From assembly GCA_943330705.2 (NCBI GenBank), contig CALQIT020000008.1:1-64000 (forward strand): a DNA stretch of 64,000 nt, given 5' to 3'. This DNA comes from Streptomyces griseus (GTDB lineage: Bacteria; Bdellovibrionota; Bdellovibrionia; Bdellovibrionales; Bdellovibrionaceae). Numbering within the stretch: position 1 is the first letter of the stretch; every line of letters begins with the position of its first letter. Below are positions 1 through 8,191 of this stretch, piece after piece. A model generated the notes under the pieces. The model had not been told where the DNA came from. It saw nothing but the letters and a program-made list of their open reading frames with translations, and did not search any database. The position numbers were made by a program, and so were the translations under genes.

Positions 1-87
1 CCTGAAGTGCAAATCCAGTACATAAATGCCAACCCGGCTGTTGAGTTTATGATCCTGCGCTGCCTCAGAACAAATTCAAAAAACTAG
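1..87 (+). CDS. Possible 3' end of a CDS cut by the window edge
   Basis: A frame open from base 1 encodes 28 residues and ends at a TAG at 85-87. No family is recognisable. It could be the tail of a gene lying to the left or a chance open frame next to pseudogene debris. Little more can be said. Confidence 0.2.
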   Translation, partial: PEVQIQYINANPAVEFMILRCLRTNSKN

Positions 88-243
88 TCAAGGGGACTAC
101 TGGAAAAGATCAGACAGGAACTGCCAAGACTGGCTTATCAAAATAAGCAGATAGTTATCAATTCTACTTTATGGAGTAAACTCTTCCTTTGGTTGCGCCG
201 GTCGCTTTTAGGAATTTTTTTTGGATCGTATGTCGGTGGCACA

Positions 244-525
244 TTAGACTAGGCCGACTTCTCTTGAGAAGGTTTCAAACCTCATCACTCGAATTTTATC
301 GGAGACGGCAAATTCTTTTTTTTCCATTGTGTACTTGATAGAAAATTGGAATATCCGTTCGTTCAGAAAAATATTTTAGATGCGGAGAAACTGATTTTTC
401 ACCGTGCTTACATCCCAGTTTAGATATGCGGGATGACTGTCAGAGCATTTTTTCTTTAACAAAGACTGAGCAAACGTAGTTTTTCCGACCTGCCTTGGGC
501 CCCCAACAAATACCATTTTCTCCAT
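244..525 (-). pseudogene. AAA ATPase (AAA_14/DUF4143 type), gutted remnant
   Basis: Two pieces of one ATPase survive on the minus strand. The N-terminal piece (525 down to 376) starts MEKMVFVGG and holds an intact Walker A, GGPRQVGKTTFA, then stops after about 49 codons. The C-terminal piece (about 352 down to 244) reads DIPIFYQVHNGKK, then after a one-base slip KEFAVSDKIRVMRFETF, ending EVGLV at a TAA. This resembles the usual C-terminal end of DUF4143 ATPases. Walker B and most of the body are missing, so an internal deletion plus a frameshift is inferred. Related loci lie at 17.8, 19.4 and 49-50.3 kb. Upstream of the start codon is a palindromic repeat (554-600). Confidence 0.7.
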
Positions 526-553
526 CAAATCATTAAGAACAGGCCTTTATGTA

Positions 554-600
554 TCGAACTAAAGTGGACATAGATCCACTTTGGTTCGAACTAAAGTGGA
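554..600. repeat. Palindromic/direct repeat upstream of the ATPase remnant
   Basis: The 15-mer tcgaactaaagtgga occurs at 554-568 and 586-600. Between the copies, 575-588 is the inverted form with one mismatch, so 555-568 can pair with 575-588 around a 6-nt loop. It sits 29-75 bases upstream of the ATPase start (minus strand) and just beyond the glmS stop. It could be a leader or operator element of the ATPase, or a hairpin at the glmS 3' end. No T-run follows on the minus strand. Confidence 0.6.
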
Positions 601-642
601 GTCAAGTCCATTTGATTATCCCAGAATAAGCCCTGTCAAAAC

Positions 643-2526
643 TTACTCAACCGTAACTGACTTTGCCAGATTCCGAGGTTGATCAACGTCATACTCCAAA
701 GAGTTTGCCAAATGATAGGCCATCAACTGCAATGGGATTACAGACAACAATGGCGTTATTGACCAATGGGCCTTTGGCAGCCCTAAATAGCGATCGCTGA
801 CCGATTTAAGGCGTAAGTTATCAACGGTGCCGATGGATATAATCTTTCCACCGCGGGCTCGGGCTTCTTCTAAATTGCTAATTGATTTTTCGAAAAGATC
901 ATCGTCTGGCACCACCATCACAATTGCCATTCGGCTATCGATCAAGGCCAATGGGCCGTGCTTCATTTCACCCGCCGCGTAGCCTTCAGCGTGCAGATAC
1001 GCTAGTTCCTTTAGCTTTAAGGCGCCTTCCATAGCAATGGGATAACTTACGCCTCGGCCCATATATAGAAATCCGCGAAATTCCTTTAACGAATTGGCGG
1101 CCTCGGCAAAGTACTTGTCATAGGCAAGTACGACTTCCATCTGGCTAGGCACCTTTTGAAGATGCAGAATGTGATCCTTTTCTGTTTCAATATTTAGCAA
1201 ACCCCTAGCTTTTGCCAAAGCTAGTGTCAGGCAATGTAGAACTGTGAGGGTACTGGCAAAGGCCTTCGTGCTAGCGACCCCGACTTCGGTTCCAGAATTC
1301 ATATACATGTGACCAGAGGCTTCGCGGTCAATTGTTGAGTTTTTAACGTTACAAATACTAAGGGTCGTTAAACCCTTTTCTTTTGCTAAACGGACAGCCG
1401 CCAAAGTATCCGCAGTTTCCCCACTTTGCGAAATTGAAATCATCAGGGTATTTTTTGAAAAAATGGGCTTTCGGTAGCGAAATTCGCTGGCGATATCCGT
1501 TTCTACCGGAAGCTGAGCGATGTTTTCGATTAAATATTTTCCAATCTGTCCAGCGTAGAAACTGGTTCCACAGGCTACAATAAAAATTTTCTCTATTTTG
1601 GCAAAAATATTCTGAGTCTCTTGCCAATCGGTAATCGAATTCAGACCGTCTAAGCTCTGAGGACTATGCCCGAAGCCAACATTTTTCAACCGCACGGACT
1701 GGTTCTTTAAATCAATATGTGGCTCCATCGCCGCAACCACCGCCTGAGGTTGCTCGTAGATTTCCTTCAGCATGTAGTGGGCAAAACCTAATTTATCGAC
1801 TTGCTCCGAGGTCCAATTTAGCTCAACGACGGGCTTTTCTAAACGCAGTCCAAGGGCTGAAAAAATCTGAACCTTGCCGACTTTAACGACAGCAATTTCC
1901 CGGTCTTCCAAATAAATAAATTTTTTCGTATATTGCAAAACGGCCTGAACATCGCTAACCACAAAAGCTTCGTCTTTACCAATGCCGACCACCAGCGGTG
2001 GTCCATCTTTAAAAGCGACCAACTGATCTGGCTGCTGATCCCATATTGCTAAAATTGAAAAAGCACCACGCAACATCCCCAAAACATTTTGTACGGCCTT
2101 AAACAGATCTTTGGTTTTTTCAACTTCCTCTGCTAGCAAATGTGCTACCAACTCAGAGTCCGTGTCGGAAGTGATGTCGGCGCCTCGTTTTTGTAGCGCT
2201 TCGCGAATCTCCAAATAGTTTTCTATGATTCCGTTGTGAACCAGCGAAAGACCCTTTACCAAATGCGGATGGGCATTGCGCTCAGAAGGCACCCCATGAG
2301 TCGCCCACCGAGTATGACCGATACCAAGACGACCGTCGAATTTTTCATTCTTAAGTTTGGTTTCTAGATTTACAAGCTTGCCCTCGGCGCGAATTCGCTT
2401 TAAGCCCCCTTGATGAATGATGGCAACGCCTGCGCTATCGTAGCCGCGATACTCAAGACGCTTCAGTCCACTTAAAATAATATCCTTGGGATTCAATGGT
2501 CCAAAATACCCGACAATTCCGCACAC
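643..2526 (-). CDS. glmS: Glutamine--fructose-6-phosphate aminotransferase
   Basis: GlmS makes glucosamine-6-phosphate from fructose-6-phosphate and glutamine, the first committed step to UDP-GlcNAc for peptidoglycan and LPS. The 627-residue product has the class II amidotransferase N-terminus CGIVGYFG, whose cysteine becomes the nucleophile after Met removal. HTRWATHG and HNGIIEN follow, then two SIS sugar-isomerase domains with CGTSFYAG and SISQSGETADT, and the C-terminal DQPRNLAKSVTVE. The open frame runs 50 codons further upstream, but the GTG at 2526 is chosen because Cys must follow the initiator. It begins one base after the glmU stop, so the two genes form an operon and are probably translationally coupled. 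Confidence 0.97.
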   Translation of the reverse strand: MCGIVGYFGPLNPKDIILSGLKRLEYRGYDSAGVAIIHQGGLKRIRAEGKLVNLETKLKNEKFDGRLGIGHTRWATHGVPSERNAHPHLVKGLSLVHNGIIENYLEIREALQKRGADITSDTDSELVAHLLAEEVEKTKDLFKAVQNVLGMLRGAFSILAIWDQQPDQLVAFKDGPPLVVGIGKDEAFVVSDVQAVLQYTKKFIYLEDREIAVVKVGKVQIFSALGLRLEKPVVELNWTSEQVDKLGFAHYMLKEIYEQPQAVVAAMEPHIDLKNQSVRLKNVGFGHSPQSLDGLNSITDWQETQNIFAKIEKIFIVACGTSFYAGQIGKYLIENIAQLPVETDIASEFRYRKPIFSKNTLMISISQSGETADTLAAVRLAKEKGLTTLSICNVKNSTIDREASGHMYMNSGTEVGVASTKAFASTLTVLHCLTLALAKARGLLNIETEKDHILHLQKVPSQMEVVLAYDKYFAEAANSLKEFRGFLYMGRGVSYPIAMEGALKLKELAYLHAEGYAAGEMKHGPLALIDSRMAIVMVVPDDDLFEKSISNLEEARARGGKIISIGTVDNLRLKSVSDRYLGLPKAHWSITPLLSVIPLQLMAYHLANSLEYDVDQPRNLAKSVTVE

Positions 2527-2527
2527 T

Positions 2528-3979
2528 CTATTTATCCGCCCCTGAAGCTGAGTCCGAAGCTTGATCCGTTTCGGCAGCCTCGACCTTAACGTAATTTTCT
2601 TTAATAAACTGCTTAGCCCGAGCCACCGCCAGGGACCTTGCCGGGACATCTTTTGTGATTGTCGAGCCCGAGCCAATCACTGCAAAATCGCCGACATTAA
2701 TCGGTGCGACGAATTGAGTATCACTGCCCACAAAAACGCCATTGCCGATGACGGTCCTATACTTCTTTTTATCCGCAGAATAATTGCACGTGATGGTGCC
2801 GCAGCCGATATTCACGTTTTCGCCGATCTCAGCATCCCCCAGATAGGTTAGATGTGCGGCCTTCGATTTTTTTCCAAATTTAACTTTTTTAAGTTCGACG
2901 AAATTCCCCACCTGGGCTTCGTCCATAATTTCAGTCTCAGGACGCAGTCGAGCATAGGGACCGACCACACAGCGATTGTGGACTTTAGCCTTTTCTAAAT
3001 AAGAGCCCGCACGGATCTGGGTGCTTTCGCCGACCTCTGAATCAACAATATAGCAATTGGGCTCAATCACACAAAAAGAGGCCAGCTTGGTTTTCCCCCG
3101 AAGATAAACATTCGGATAAATAACTGCACCAGGACCGACTTCAACAGAGCGTTCAATATAAGTCGTGCTAGGGTCCAACATTAAAACACCTTCGTCCAAA
3201 AGTGTTTTTGATTTTTTGCGAAAAACCAGACGTGTTGCCTGAGCCAATTCAGCCTGGGTATTCACCCCAAAGGAAACACGCTTGTGACCGCGGATCGGCG
3301 CTACCTTCAACTGACTCTCCACACACAACGAAACCAAGTCCGTCAGGTAAAACTCTTGTTTCATATTGTTATTTTCAATTTGCGGAAGATACTCACTTAA
3401 AACATCACCACGAACAACATAGATTCCGGTATTTACTTCACGAATTTTTAAAGTGTCGGCAGAGGCATCTTTAGCTTCGACAATGGCAACGACTCGACCT
3501 TGATGACGAACAATTCGTCCAAAATCCTTCGGCTGTCTAAGCTCAACTGTAACCACAGCAAGATCCAACTTTTCTTCACGAAAAGTTTGAATAAAACTCT
3601 TAAGGTCAGAAGCTTCTAACAGCGGATGATCGCCGTTTAAAATAACCACATCGCCCTCAAGACTCTCGATCTGGGCTGATTTCACAGCGTTTGCAGTGCC
3701 GAATTGTTGGACCTGCGTATAGCAATGCACTCCAAGAGGCTCAATCACTTGCTTTACCAGGGGCCCACCATGGCCAATCACGACACGAACATCTGTAACT
3801 CCAGCTTCTAGGCAAGCTTTAACCACATTATTGATCATGGGCTCGCCGGCGACTGGATGCAAAACCTTAGGTAACGGAGATTTCATACGCGTGCCCTTGC
3901 CGGCAGCTAAAATAACTGCCGTAAAAGGGCGAACGGTTTCAGCAGGCTTTATTTTTTCACTCTTAACTTTGTTGCTCAT
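2528..3979 (-). CDS. glmU: Bifunctional N-acetylglucosamine-1-P uridyltransferase / glucosamine-1-P acetyltransferase
   Basis: GlmU performs the last two steps to UDP-GlcNAc. The 483-residue protein starts with a short charged leader and then the nucleotidyltransferase signature AAGKGTRMKSPLPKVLHP. TANAVKSA and NGDHPLLE (uridyltransferase domain, about 20-250) follow. From about 265 there is a left-handed beta-helix of hexapeptide repeats with RLRPETEI, NFVELKKVKFG, HLTYLGDAEIG and NYSADKK, the acetyltransferase active-site region. Length is slightly above the family norm of about 455 owing to short N- and C-terminal extensions. It is the first gene of the glmU-glmS pair and is divergent from the HAD gene at 4118 across 138 bases. 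Confidence 0.97.
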   Translation of the reverse strand: MSNKVKSEKIKPAETVRPFTAVILAAGKGTRMKSPLPKVLHPVAGEPMINNVVKACLEAGVTDVRVVIGHGGPLVKQVIEPLGVHCYTQVQQFGTANAVKSAQIESLEGDVVILNGDHPLLEASDLKSFIQTFREEKLDLAVVTVELRQPKDFGRIVRHQGRVVAIVEAKDASADTLKIREVNTGIYVVRGDVLSEYLPQIENNNMKQEFYLTDLVSLCVESQLKVAPIRGHKRVSFGVNTQAELAQATRLVFRKKSKTLLDEGVLMLDPSTTYIERSVEVGPGAVIYPNVYLRGKTKLASFCVIEPNCYIVDSEVGESTQIRAGSYLEKAKVHNRCVVGPYARLRPETEIMDEAQVGNFVELKKVKFGKKSKAAHLTYLGDAEIGENVNIGCGTITCNYSADKKKYRTVIGNGVFVGSDTQFVAPINVGDFAVIGSGSTITKDVPARSLAVARAKQFIKENYVKVEAAETDQASDSASGADK

Positions 3980-4117
3980 ATTGCCAATCTACCCACGGGC
4001 CAGTCGATTGTACACAATTCTTCAGCTCATTTCCAATGAGACAAGCAAGGCCTTTGGGTGCCCCGTGTCGTATAGGTCTTGTTGTGCACAAGACACAACT
4101 TTCATTAGAATATCCCG

Positions 4118-4630
4118 ATGGCACTTACGGCAATTGTGTTTGATTTAGACGACACCCTTTTAGATACCACTCATCTGTTACTTCCGATTGCCAAAACACC
4201 AGCTTTTGCAGATAAAATAAATCAACCTTTACCGTTGATGGATGGAGCCAGAGAAAACTTAGAGTACCTTGGCGGGAAATATTCATTATATCTGCTAACT
4301 TTCGGAGATCCCAAAATTCAAGAATCTAAGGTTAGAAGCATGGGTATTGAAAAGTATTTTTTCCAAGTTTTTTTTGCCGACCCCAGCAAGTCTGAAAGTA
4401 AGTTTCAATATTTTAAAAAAATTAAACTTTCTTTAAAACTAACTGACGCAGAGTTTTTGAGTATCGGTAACCGCCGCAGCACTGACATCCGTGATGCAAA
4501 AAAGAATGGTGGCCTGACCTGCCTATTTAAGTACGGTGAACACAGCTTCGACGCCATTCAACAGCCCGAAGACCATCCGGACTTCGAAATCACCCATCAC
4601 CAACAATTGATCAGCAAATGCCAACTTTAA
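4118..4630 (+). CDS. HAD-superfamily phosphatase
   Basis: A 170-residue haloacid-dehalogenase hydrolase. Motif I is VFDLDDTLLDTT (nucleophile and acid-base Asp pair), motif II is LLTFGD, and motif III/IV is GNRRSTDIRDAKKNG, which carries the acidic metal-binding residues. The small cap fits a subclass IA-like member with a short helical insertion. Substrate cannot be told from sequence. Its stop codon overlaps the first codons of the sensor kinase gene at 4618, so the two are likely co-transcribed. This suggests a regulatory rather than a metabolic setting, but that is inference. Confidence 0.85.
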   Translation: MALTAIVFDLDDTLLDTTHLLLPIAKTPAFADKINQPLPLMDGARENLEYLGGKYSLYLLTFGDPKIQESKVRSMGIEKYFFQVFFADPSKSESKFQYFKKIKLSLKLTDAEFLSIGNRRSTDIRDAKKNGGLTCLFKYGEHSFDAIQQPEDHPDFEITHHQQLISKCQL

Positions 4631-6441
4631 AATCAAGCGTCCTCTTGATTGGGGTCTCAGGGGACGAGCTGACTATTTCTGCAGACACAGTGCGCACGGC
4701 ACCTGAGGCCATCAAAATTATCGATCAGCACAATTACAATGTTATCGTCGTTGCGCCAGCTTTATTAGGAAAGGACTTCATCAGTTCTTTTCAGCGCCTG
4801 CGCGAAAGAAATCCTGCAGTGCAAGTCGTTTTGTATGCTCCAAACGGGCAAGACCCCCACCAGCTGGCGAAAATGATCGAAAGCTTAGAGGCCCTGCGGA
4901 TCAGCGATGGATCACAGCTTCAAGCAGATATTCTTTTAACTTTAGAAAGAGCCCAAGAAAAAAGCCAGCAATCCCATCTTGAAAAACTCGTGCAAGAACA
5001 AAAAGGAAAACTAAAGGCACTTTATCAAGATCTTGAAGAGCGCGTCGACAAAAGACAAAAATTTCTTTTAGATGCAAAAAAGAAAACCTTCTTGGCCCAT
5101 AGTCGTTGGGAATCCCTTCGGCAGGTGATGGTCGCGGCCCATCAATCCCTTTCGATTTCAGAAATGGAAGCAAATCTGACCCGCACTTTGACTTTGAATT
5201 TTGATGTGCAAACTTTACGCGTGGTATTCCATCCCCATGACGAGGTCTTTTTAAGCCAGTTTCGATCCTCTAAGGATCTAAATATTCTACCCATTCCTAT
5301 TTATCATGGGACTGAAAAAAAGGGTTCCATCTTTTTCTTTCGCTCGACCGCACGTCCCTTTAATCGGGAAGAGAATGATTTTTTACAGAGAATCGGCGAA
5401 GGCGTCGCCTTGGCCGTCGACCGATTGCAAAAACTAGAACAAACCGCGCAACTGCGTGACCAGTGGCAAGCCACCTTCAATGCGGTCAGCGATCCGATTG
5501 CATTGATCAATCAAAATTATGAAATTATCCAAACCAATTCAAGTCTTGAGGGCCGATCGTCGCTTAAGGGAAAACTTCTTGGAAGAAAATGTTTTGAAGT
5601 CCTATTCCAACGAGATAGCGCCTGTCCGTCTTGTCGTCGTGGGGAGTCCTTTCGCATTGACGGATCCCGACAAAAAACTGCGACCTACGAGGTCTTCAGT
5701 CAGAACCTGCAGATTGAAGGGCTCGAGGGTTCCGTCTATTTCAATCAGTACCATGACGTAACCGAGCAAGTGCGAATGGAACGAAAGATTTTGGAAAGTG
5801 CTCGACTTGCGGAAATTGGTACAATCGGAAGCAGCATTGCCCATGAGCTGAATAATCCGCTGGGTGGAATTCTTTCTTTTGTGCAATTAATGAAAATGGA
5901 TCTTAAGCCAGCCGACAAAATTTATGATGACATCACTGAAATGGAACAAGGGGTTCGCCGTTGCCAAGAGATCATTCAGAATCTTTTGGCTTTCGTGCGT
6001 GATCCTCAAGCAGATGAAGAGATCTCGCTGGACCTGCGCGATGTTATGCAGCGTGCAATTAAGCTGATCGAGCTGCAGACAAAATCCCGTGGTGTTGAAG
6101 TCAAAGTTACCAGCGCAGAAACCCCCTTGATATTTGTTGGTCATATAAATCTATTAACCCAAGCCATTCGCAATGTTCTGCAAGTTTCAATTGATGCTTT
6201 GATTGAAGCAGGCCAACAGATAAAGGGCTTTCAGGCAGCTTTAGAGGTGCGCCTTTCATCCCATACGCAAGAGTATCAGATTTTAATCTTAGATAACGGC
6301 CACAAGCGCGATTCTGCCGCCAGCTTGGGTCTGTCAGTCGCGCGACAAATCATCTACGATTACGGAGGACAGCTAGAACTCGGAACCGCCGCAAAACCGC
6401 TGCGCTCAGTAAAAATTTCTCTTCCGCGGCGTAAAAACTAG
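4618..6441 (+). CDS. Sensor histidine kinase with receiver-like, GAF and PAS regions
   Basis: A 607-residue, apparently cytosolic kinase. Residues 1-85 resemble a receiver fold without a clear phospho-Asp. Residues 105-165 are a charged coiled coil, about 170-275 look GAF-like, and 285-385 look PAS-like with a CPSCRRGE cysteine pair. The dimerisation domain has the phospho-acceptor His at about residue 409 in SSIAHELNNPLGG. The ATPase domain is worn: the N-box region reads IRNVLQVSIDAL and the G1 region reads LDNGHKRDSAA in place of DxGxG, while ASLGLSVARQII is G2-like. It overlaps the HAD gene by 13 bases and precedes the NtrC-type regulator at 6630, its probable partner. Confidence 0.85.
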   Translation: MPTLKSSVLLIGVSGDELTISADTVRTAPEAIKIIDQHNYNVIVVAPALLGKDFISSFQRLRERNPAVQVVLYAPNGQDPHQLAKMIESLEALRISDGSQLQADILLTLERAQEKSQQSHLEKLVQEQKGKLKALYQDLEERVDKRQKFLLDAKKKTFLAHSRWESLRQVMVAAHQSLSISEMEANLTRTLTLNFDVQTLRVVFHPHDEVFLSQFRSSKDLNILPIPIYHGTEKKGSIFFFRSTARPFNREENDFLQRIGEGVALAVDRLQKLEQTAQLRDQWQATFNAVSDPIALINQNYEIIQTNSSLEGRSSLKGKLLGRKCFEVLFQRDSACPSCRRGESFRIDGSRQKTATYEVFSQNLQIEGLEGSVYFNQYHDVTEQVRMERKILESARLAEIGTIGSSIAHELNNPLGGILSFVQLMKMDLKPADKIYDDITEMEQGVRRCQEIIQNLLAFVRDPQADEEISLDLRDVMQRAIKLIELQTKSRGVEVKVTSAETPLIFVGHINLLTQAIRNVLQVSIDALIEAGQQIKGFQAALEVRLSSHTQEYQILILDNGHKRDSAASLGLSVARQIIYDYGGQLELGTAAKPLRSVKISLPRRKN

Positions 6442-6544
6442 ACCCAGTCACTGAATACGGCAGTTGCATTACCCAAGATCAAGGCTTTACCACTGCCAGG
6501 CTGGCCTTTAATCGGGTTTTTTGCAAAGTCTAGACCTCAGAATT

Positions 6545-6573
6545 TTGACAGGTCTGTCAATCTTGCCTACAAT
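6545..6573 (+). promoter_or_regulatory. Near-consensus sigma-70 promoter for the NtrC-type gene
   Basis: TTGACA at 6545-6550 and TACAAT at 6568-6573 are separated by exactly 17 bases. The element lies 57 bases upstream of the ATG at 6630, in the 188-base gap after the kinase gene. The response regulator can therefore be transcribed independently of the kinase. Confidence 0.75.
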
Positions 6574-6629
6574 ATAAAGATGGGAACGGACTCCCGATCA
6601 AGACTTGACCCACCAAGGAAGGAAGGTCT

Positions 6630-8039
6630 ATGCGAACATCTCGCATTCTTATAGTTGATGACGAATCAAGCTTAAGAACAGCGCTCTTTCGCGCGATGGA
6701 TAGAAAAGGCTTCAATGTTATCACTGCTAACAAGATTGAGGAGGCCAAACTTCTTTGCCAAGGCGATCAAAGTATCGAACTTGCGCTTGTCGACATGAAT
6801 CTTCCCGACGGTGACGGCATTGAATTGATGGAACACTTAAAGGCAATGTATCCAACAACCGAAGTCATTATATTGACCGGTCATGGAACCATCGAATCTG
6901 CAGTCAGAGCCACGCAAAAAGGGGCTTTCCATTTTATAACCAAACCATTTAACATGGACGAGCTCCTCAGTTTGGTCGACAAAGCCCTTGCCCATAAAAA
7001 ACTATCTCAAGAAAATCTGCAGCTGCGCTCTGAGCTGCACCGTAAATTCAAGTTTGAAAACATCATTGGCCAAAGTGAAGGAATTAAAAGCGTTCTTTCT
7101 TTGGTCGAAAGAATTGCGGACTCGGACTCAACGGTGTTGGTTTCTGGCGAATCTGGAACCGGCAAAGAACTTGTTGCCCGGGCGATTCACTACAATTCCC
7201 CCCGTGCCGACCAACCCTTTGTTGCAGTCAATTGCGGCGCCATACCGTCAGAACTTTTAGAAAGTGAATTCTTTGGTCATGTTAAAGGAGCCTTTACCGG
7301 AGCTATTGCAAACCGGATCGGACGTTTTGAGCTGGCCGATGGCGGAACAATTTTTCTGGACGAAATCGGCGATCTCGAACCCGCATTGCAGGTCAAAATC
7401 CTGCGGGTTTTACAAGAGCGCAGTTTTGAACCTGTTGGCGGGACAAAAAGTATTCAAGTAAATGTGCGCGTGGTTGCAGCTACAAATAAAGATCTAGAGG
7501 AACAAGTCCTGCAAGGAAAGTTTCGCGAAGACCTATATTACCGACTGAATGTAATTCCAATTCACGTACCGGCCTTGCGCGAAAGAAAAGCAGACATTCC
7601 TTTGCTGTTTGCGCATTTTATCGAGCAATTTAATAAAACCAAAGGCAGAAAATTGACCAGCGTCACAAATGATGCGACAGAATGTTTAGTGAACTACCAG
7701 TGGCCTGGAAATATTCGCGAACTTGAAAACTTAGTAGAGCGAATTGCGATCTTAAAGGGCCAAGGCCCAGTCGACGTCAATGACCTACCGGTAAAGTACA
7801 GGGCGATGACTTCAGCAATGAATTTGCATGAAGTTTCATTTGATCTTCCTGAAGATGGCATGGACTTTAATACAGCTGTCGATCAATTTGAGAACCGTTT
7901 GATTTTACGCGCGCTAGAAAAAACGGGCTGGAATCGAAATCAAGCAGCGATGCTTTTGCGACTCAATCGCACAACTTTGGTAGAGAAAATTAAGAAAAAA
8001 GGCCTTCGACCTCCTGGAGAAGCCGAGCTCCATAACTAG
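6630..8039 (+). CDS. NtrC-family sigma-54-dependent response regulator
   Basis: A 469-residue enhancer-binding protein. The receiver domain (1-120) has an acidic patch in DDESS and the phospho-Asp in LVDMNLPDGDG, with KPF near 109. The AAA+ domain (about 145-380) shows Walker A GESGTGKELVARA, the sigma-54 contact loop GAFTGA, Walker B GGTIFLDEIGDL and the R-finger segment FREDLYYRLNV. A Fis-type helix-turn-helix ends the protein (GWNRNQAAMLLRLNRTTL). AAGGAAGG forms the ribosome site just before the ATG. The kinase upstream is the likely phosphodonor. Target promoters are unknown, and I did not see a convincing sigma-54 -24/-12 element in the window. Confidence 0.95.
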   Translation: MRTSRILIVDDESSLRTALFRAMDRKGFNVITANKIEEAKLLCQGDQSIELALVDMNLPDGDGIELMEHLKAMYPTTEVIILTGHGTIESAVRATQKGAFHFITKPFNMDELLSLVDKALAHKKLSQENLQLRSELHRKFKFENIIGQSEGIKSVLSLVERIADSDSTVLVSGESGTGKELVARAIHYNSPRADQPFVAVNCGAIPSELLESEFFGHVKGAFTGAIANRIGRFELADGGTIFLDEIGDLEPALQVKILRVLQERSFEPVGGTKSIQVNVRVVAATNKDLEEQVLQGKFREDLYYRLNVIPIHVPALRERKADIPLLFAHFIEQFNKTKGRKLTSVTNDATECLVNYQWPGNIRELENLVERIAILKGQGPVDVNDLPVKYRAMTSAMNLHEVSFDLPEDGMDFNTAVDQFENRLILRALEKTGWNRNQAAMLLRLNRTTLVEKIKKKGLRPPGEAELHN

Positions 8040-8108
8040 ATTTTGTGTCCCAAAATTAGACAGTCACGCAGTCTTTATCTTTGCCAGCCGCAGTCTTCAC
8101 CATTGTCG

Positions 8109-8127
8109 GCGCAGATTTGATCTGCGC
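8109..8127 (+). terminator. Short GC hairpin downstream of the NtrC-type gene
   Basis: gcgcagat and atctgcgc pair perfectly around a 3-base loop, 70 bases after the regulator stop and 65 before the next start. There is no strong T-run, so termination is only possible, not shown. Confidence 0.35.
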
Positions 8128-8191
8128 TGGCCTTATCTTACCCAGGCAATCTCCGATAAGTCGTTAGCAAAGAACTACAGACGGAGTTGCG

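Noticed and set aside
2527-2676. 50-codon N-terminal extension of glmS
   Set aside because: Overlaps glmU in another frame; GlmS needs Cys directly after the initiator, which the GTG at 2526 provides.
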